NCBI GenBank assembly: GCA_002293455.1
Contig: DBDH01000102.1
Span: forward strand, 132,883 to 141,024
From: Treponema sp. UBA937
GTDB lineage: Bacteria > Spirochaetota > Spirochaetia > Treponematales > Breznakiellaceae
Reading direction: 5' to 3'
DNA: 8,142 bases
Shown here: positions 6,063-8,142 of the stretch, one piece after another
Position numbering within the stretch: position 1 is the first letter of the stretch
Layout: each line of letters begins with the position of its first letter
Notes under the pieces: generated by a model
Told to the model about the DNA's origin: nothing
The model's database searches: none
The model's input: only the letters and a program-made list of their open reading frames with translations
Position numbers and translations under genes: made by a program

Positions 6063-7997
6063 CTATAGGGAAGATTGATCAGCTTCCATGACCATGCGCC
6101 GCTGCCATTCGATAAAATCTTTTTCCATCTCTTTATCGGAACCTTCAACATCGGCTGTAACTCGGAACACAGGTTCGGTGGCGGAACCGCGCATCCAGAT
6201 GGCGGCTATACTGCGTTCTTCATCGGTTTTAAAGATGATTTTTAATCCGCCTTTGCCCGCGTCGCCAAAGTGAACAAGGCCGAGTATTTCATCCATGCCG
6301 ATAAAAGCGGAGGCTTCCCAGGAAGTGATATGGTAACGGGATTTCAGATAGTCCTTTCGTTCTTCCCATTCCCGCAGGAATACTTCCTGGTAACGGTTTT
6401 TGAGGAGGCTGTGATCCGCCGTTTTTACGGTAAGAAGCGCGTCTTTACTGTAGGAACCGGTGGTGATAAACGCGGGAAGCGATGCTGTTACATCCATCAA
6501 ACTAAAATTCGGTGTAAAGATTTCCGGGCGTCCGGAAAGACCGCACCATGTTTCAAAGAACCCTTTACGCTCTCCGTCACTCAGGATCGTCAGAATCTTT
6601 ATCAACGCGAACACGGTATCAATAGGATCGCGGACCGATGACGGATACGTGATATTCCCTCCAGCCGCGCCTTCCCCCAGGATTCTCACCTGGTAACCCT
6701 GCTCCCTCAATCTCCGGGCAAGACCTACGACATTAGCTTCTCCTGTTTCAGCACGGAAGACAGAAACATCAAACGCTTCGGCAATCCGGTCTATCCGCAA
6801 AGAGGTGGGACCGTTAATCGCCACCGCCGCTTTCGTGAGCGCATGGCCGTTTGCGTCATAGGAAAGTTCCTTTGTCCATACAAGATGCGCAAGCTCCGAA
6901 ACACAGCAAAGAGCGAACACTTCCTGGGCTTCCAGACTCCTTGCCAAACCGGCTCTGTCATCCCAGACCACGAGGTTCCCGCGGTCGCCGTCGCAGTCAG
7001 GCAGGTATCCCATAATAAAAGAAGGATCCTTTGCGTGAAGCTCTTCCAGCGCAAGGCGGCAGGGTTCAAGCGACTCTCCTTCGGGGACAATCCGGTGAGC
7101 AATCTCGCGGGGTTTATCGTTTATCGTATGCAGTTTAATTCCCAAAGATGAAAGAAAGGTTTTATCCAGAGACAGTGTCCGGGCAGAACCGTTAAAATCA
7201 ATCACAATGCCGAGCGGTTTCCTTTCGATGCCTTGTTTCAAAACATCAATAAAATTATCCTGCGCGTCTTTTTCACTTTTTCCGGTAACCACTTTTTTTG
7301 TAAATACCCGGTATGCTTCAACAGCTTCAGTTTTCACTTCATCAACATGATGATACAGATCACCGAGAACATTTGTATCACAGCTTTGAACAAGGGCAAT
7401 GAGATCATTGATTACCGCCGGAGACGCTATCCGTTTGCGAAAAGCGTCAATGAGGACAGCCGCTTCCGTACCGGGAACAACGCCGCCGTCAACAAGACCG
7501 AACTTCAACCCGTTATGTCCTATGGGATTATGGCTTGCCGAGATATAAATAAAACCGTCGGCAAGATTGTTCTCACCGGAGAAACGCGCGTATGCCATAA
7601 TTTCCGGCGCCGCGCTGATGCCCAGGAACCGAATCCGGCAGCCTTCGGCAAGAAAGGTCCGTATCATAACATCGGCAATGGCGGGGCCTGTTGGCCGGGT
7701 ATCCATCCCGACAATGATTTCCGGATGAGCCTTGCCGCTCTTTGACTTTAAATATGCCCCATAAACCGATGCCACCGCCGCCGCAATAATCTTATGCGCT
7801 CCGGCTATTTCCGCCGTTTTATCTTCCTCATCGCCGCTCTTGGCAAAAACCGTCCGCCAGCCCGCAGACGACAGAATAAGCCTTTCCACAGCGTGATTCA
7901 GCTCCTTCGCTATCAATGCGCTGTTTGTTTCTGTCAAAGGAATGATTTCAGGGTCTCCAATGACGAGCCCATTATCTTTGTATCTTATTACCGCCAT
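6063..7997 (-). CDS. Divergent alpha-D-phosphohexomutase (phosphoglucomutase/phosphomannomutase family)
   Basis: The family moves phosphate between C1 and C6 of hexoses through a phosphoserine, in the cytoplasm. Starting at 7997 it has 644 residues, longer than the usual 450-580. Numbered from the longer frame that begins at 8039, motifs are DTRPTG (113-118), the phosphoserine loop SASHNP (167-172, Ser169) and the metal-binding DCDGDR (348-353: Asp348, Asp350, Asp352). The sugar-binding loop is GEGAAGG (455-461) where GEESG is usual, and the phosphate-binding loop is RGSATEP (617-623) where RxSGTEP is usual. The substrate is therefore uncertain. I chose ATG at 7997 because minus-strand GGAGG (8011-8007) lies nine bases before it. 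The earlier ATG at 8039 has no ribosome site and sits next to a TATAAT box. The PUR-protein gene follows closely. Confidence 0.9.
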   Translation of the reverse strand: MAVIRYKDNGLVIGDPEIIPLTETNSALIAKELNHAVERLILSSAGWRTVFAKSGDEEDKTAEIAGAHKIIAAAVASVYGAYLKSKSGKAHPEIIVGMDTRPTGPAIADVMIRTFLAEGCRIRFLGISAAPEIMAYARFSGENNLADGFIYISASHNPIGHNGLKFGLVDGGVVPGTEAAVLIDAFRKRIASPAVINDLIALVQSCDTNVLGDLYHHVDEVKTEAVEAYRVFTKKVVTGKSEKDAQDNFIDVLKQGIERKPLGIVIDFNGSARTLSLDKTFLSSLGIKLHTINDKPREIAHRIVPEGESLEPCRLALEELHAKDPSFIMGYLPDCDGDRGNLVVWDDRAGLARSLEAQEVFALCCVSELAHLVWTKELSYDANGHALTKAAVAINGPTSLRIDRIAEAFDVSVFRAETGEANVVGLARRLREQGYQVRILGEGAAGGNITYPSSVRDPIDTVFALIKILTILSDGERKGFFETWCGLSGRPEIFTPNFSLMDVTASLPAFITTGSYSKDALLTVKTADHSLLKNRYQEVFLREWEERKDYLKSRYHITSWEASAFIGMDEILGLVHFGDAGKGGLKIIFKTDEERSIAAIWMRGSATEPVFRVTADVEGSDKEMEKDFIEWQRRMVMEADQSSL

Positions 7998-8006
7998 TTG
8001 TGCCGG

Positions 8007-8011
8007 CCTCC
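8007..8011 (-). promoter_or_regulatory. Shine-Dalgarno GGAGG that decides the phosphohexomutase start
   Basis: Minus-strand GGAGG is separated by nine bases from ATG at 7997, an ideal arrangement. It lies within the open frame upstream of that ATG, which argues that the 14 codons from 8039 to 7998 are untranslated leader. Confidence 0.7.
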
Positions 8012-8047
8012 ACTCTTGATTCTTTTCATGGTTTGCCATGAACGATT

Positions 8048-8053
8048 ATTATA
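8048..8053 (-). promoter_or_regulatory. Consensus -10 box of the phosphohexomutase/PUR operon
   Basis: Minus-strand TATAAT (8053-8048) predicts an RNA start at about 8041. That leaves two bases before the ATG at 8039 but about 43 bases before the ATG at 7997, which has its own GGAGG. No strong -35 is seen; TAGAAA at 8077-8072 is the nearest at 18 bases. Confidence 0.5.
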
Positions 8054-8077
8054 TTCTCTTTGATGACGACATTTCTA

Positions 8078-8121
8078 GGGCAGCGCTGATTAAGTCTCGA
8101 TGACATTACTCATCGCTGCCC
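8078..8121. repeat. Imperfect 16-base inverted repeat at right edge
   Basis: GGGCAGCGCTGATTAA (8078-8093) and TTACTCATCGCTGCCC (8106-8121) are inverted copies matching at 14 of 16 positions, around a 12-base centre. It lies upstream of the phosphohexomutase promoter. On the plus strand a TTTTT follows six bases later (8127-8131 region), but no plus-strand gene leads into it, so a terminator role is not supported from this window. It could be the end of a mobile element or miniature repeat continuing to the right, or a regulatory palindrome. Confidence 0.45.
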
Positions 8122-8142
8122 AAGTCATTTTTCGTAATTCTT

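Noticed and set aside
7233..7745. A 170-codon plus-strand open frame opposite the phosphohexomutase.
   Set aside because: It lies wholly antisense to a gene with clear catalytic motifs and has no domain pattern of its own.

Overview
This 8.1 kb window is almost entirely ordinary chromosomal housekeeping sequence. It holds eight complete protein-coding genes, no recognisable rRNA, tRNA or CRISPR array, and no intact mobile element. The likely source is a spirochaete, probably Treponema-like. The main reasons are the small PUR-domain nucleic-acid-binding protein (the Borrelia BpuR type) with a lysine-rich tail, a divergent phosphohexomutase, and moderate GC content. This assignment is inference from protein character, not a database match.

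Layout from left to right. Positions 1-247 are non-coding and carry a run of short hairpins. Next, on the minus strand, comes a two-gene unit: a three-helix membrane protein with a GNAT-like C-terminal region (1276-1935), then the tRNA t6A synthase TsaC/Sua5 (248-1276). Its GTG start shares one base with the upstream stop codon. A separate minus-strand corA Mg2+ channel gene (2044-3039) follows. It is separated from a minus-strand D-2-hydroxyacid dehydrogenase (3236-4195) by a strongly palindromic 143-bp element. A divergent promoter region (4196-4336) then leads into a plus-strand pair: a purine-type phosphoribosyltransferase and RNase HII (rnhB). rnhB converges on the PUR-protein gene, and the two stop codons are packed into a single TTAA. 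The PUR gene lies 51 bp downstream of a large phosphohexomutase gene, also on the minus strand and probably co-transcribed. The right edge carries an imperfect inverted repeat.

The genes do not form one pathway. They cover tRNA modification (TsaC), genome maintenance (RNase HII, PUR protein), nucleotide salvage (phosphoribosyltransferase), sugar-phosphate metabolism (phosphohexomutase), ion transport (CorA) and 2-hydroxyacid metabolism. I found no new defence or mobile system.

The parts most worth a second look are non-coding. Several genes have a TATAAT-like box only 2-11 bases before the annotated ATG and no Shine-Dalgarno sequence, which suggests leaderless transcripts or, in one or two cases, misplaced starts. 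The 3091-3233 element can fold as a terminator or as a mutually exclusive 13-bp perfect long-range pairing.
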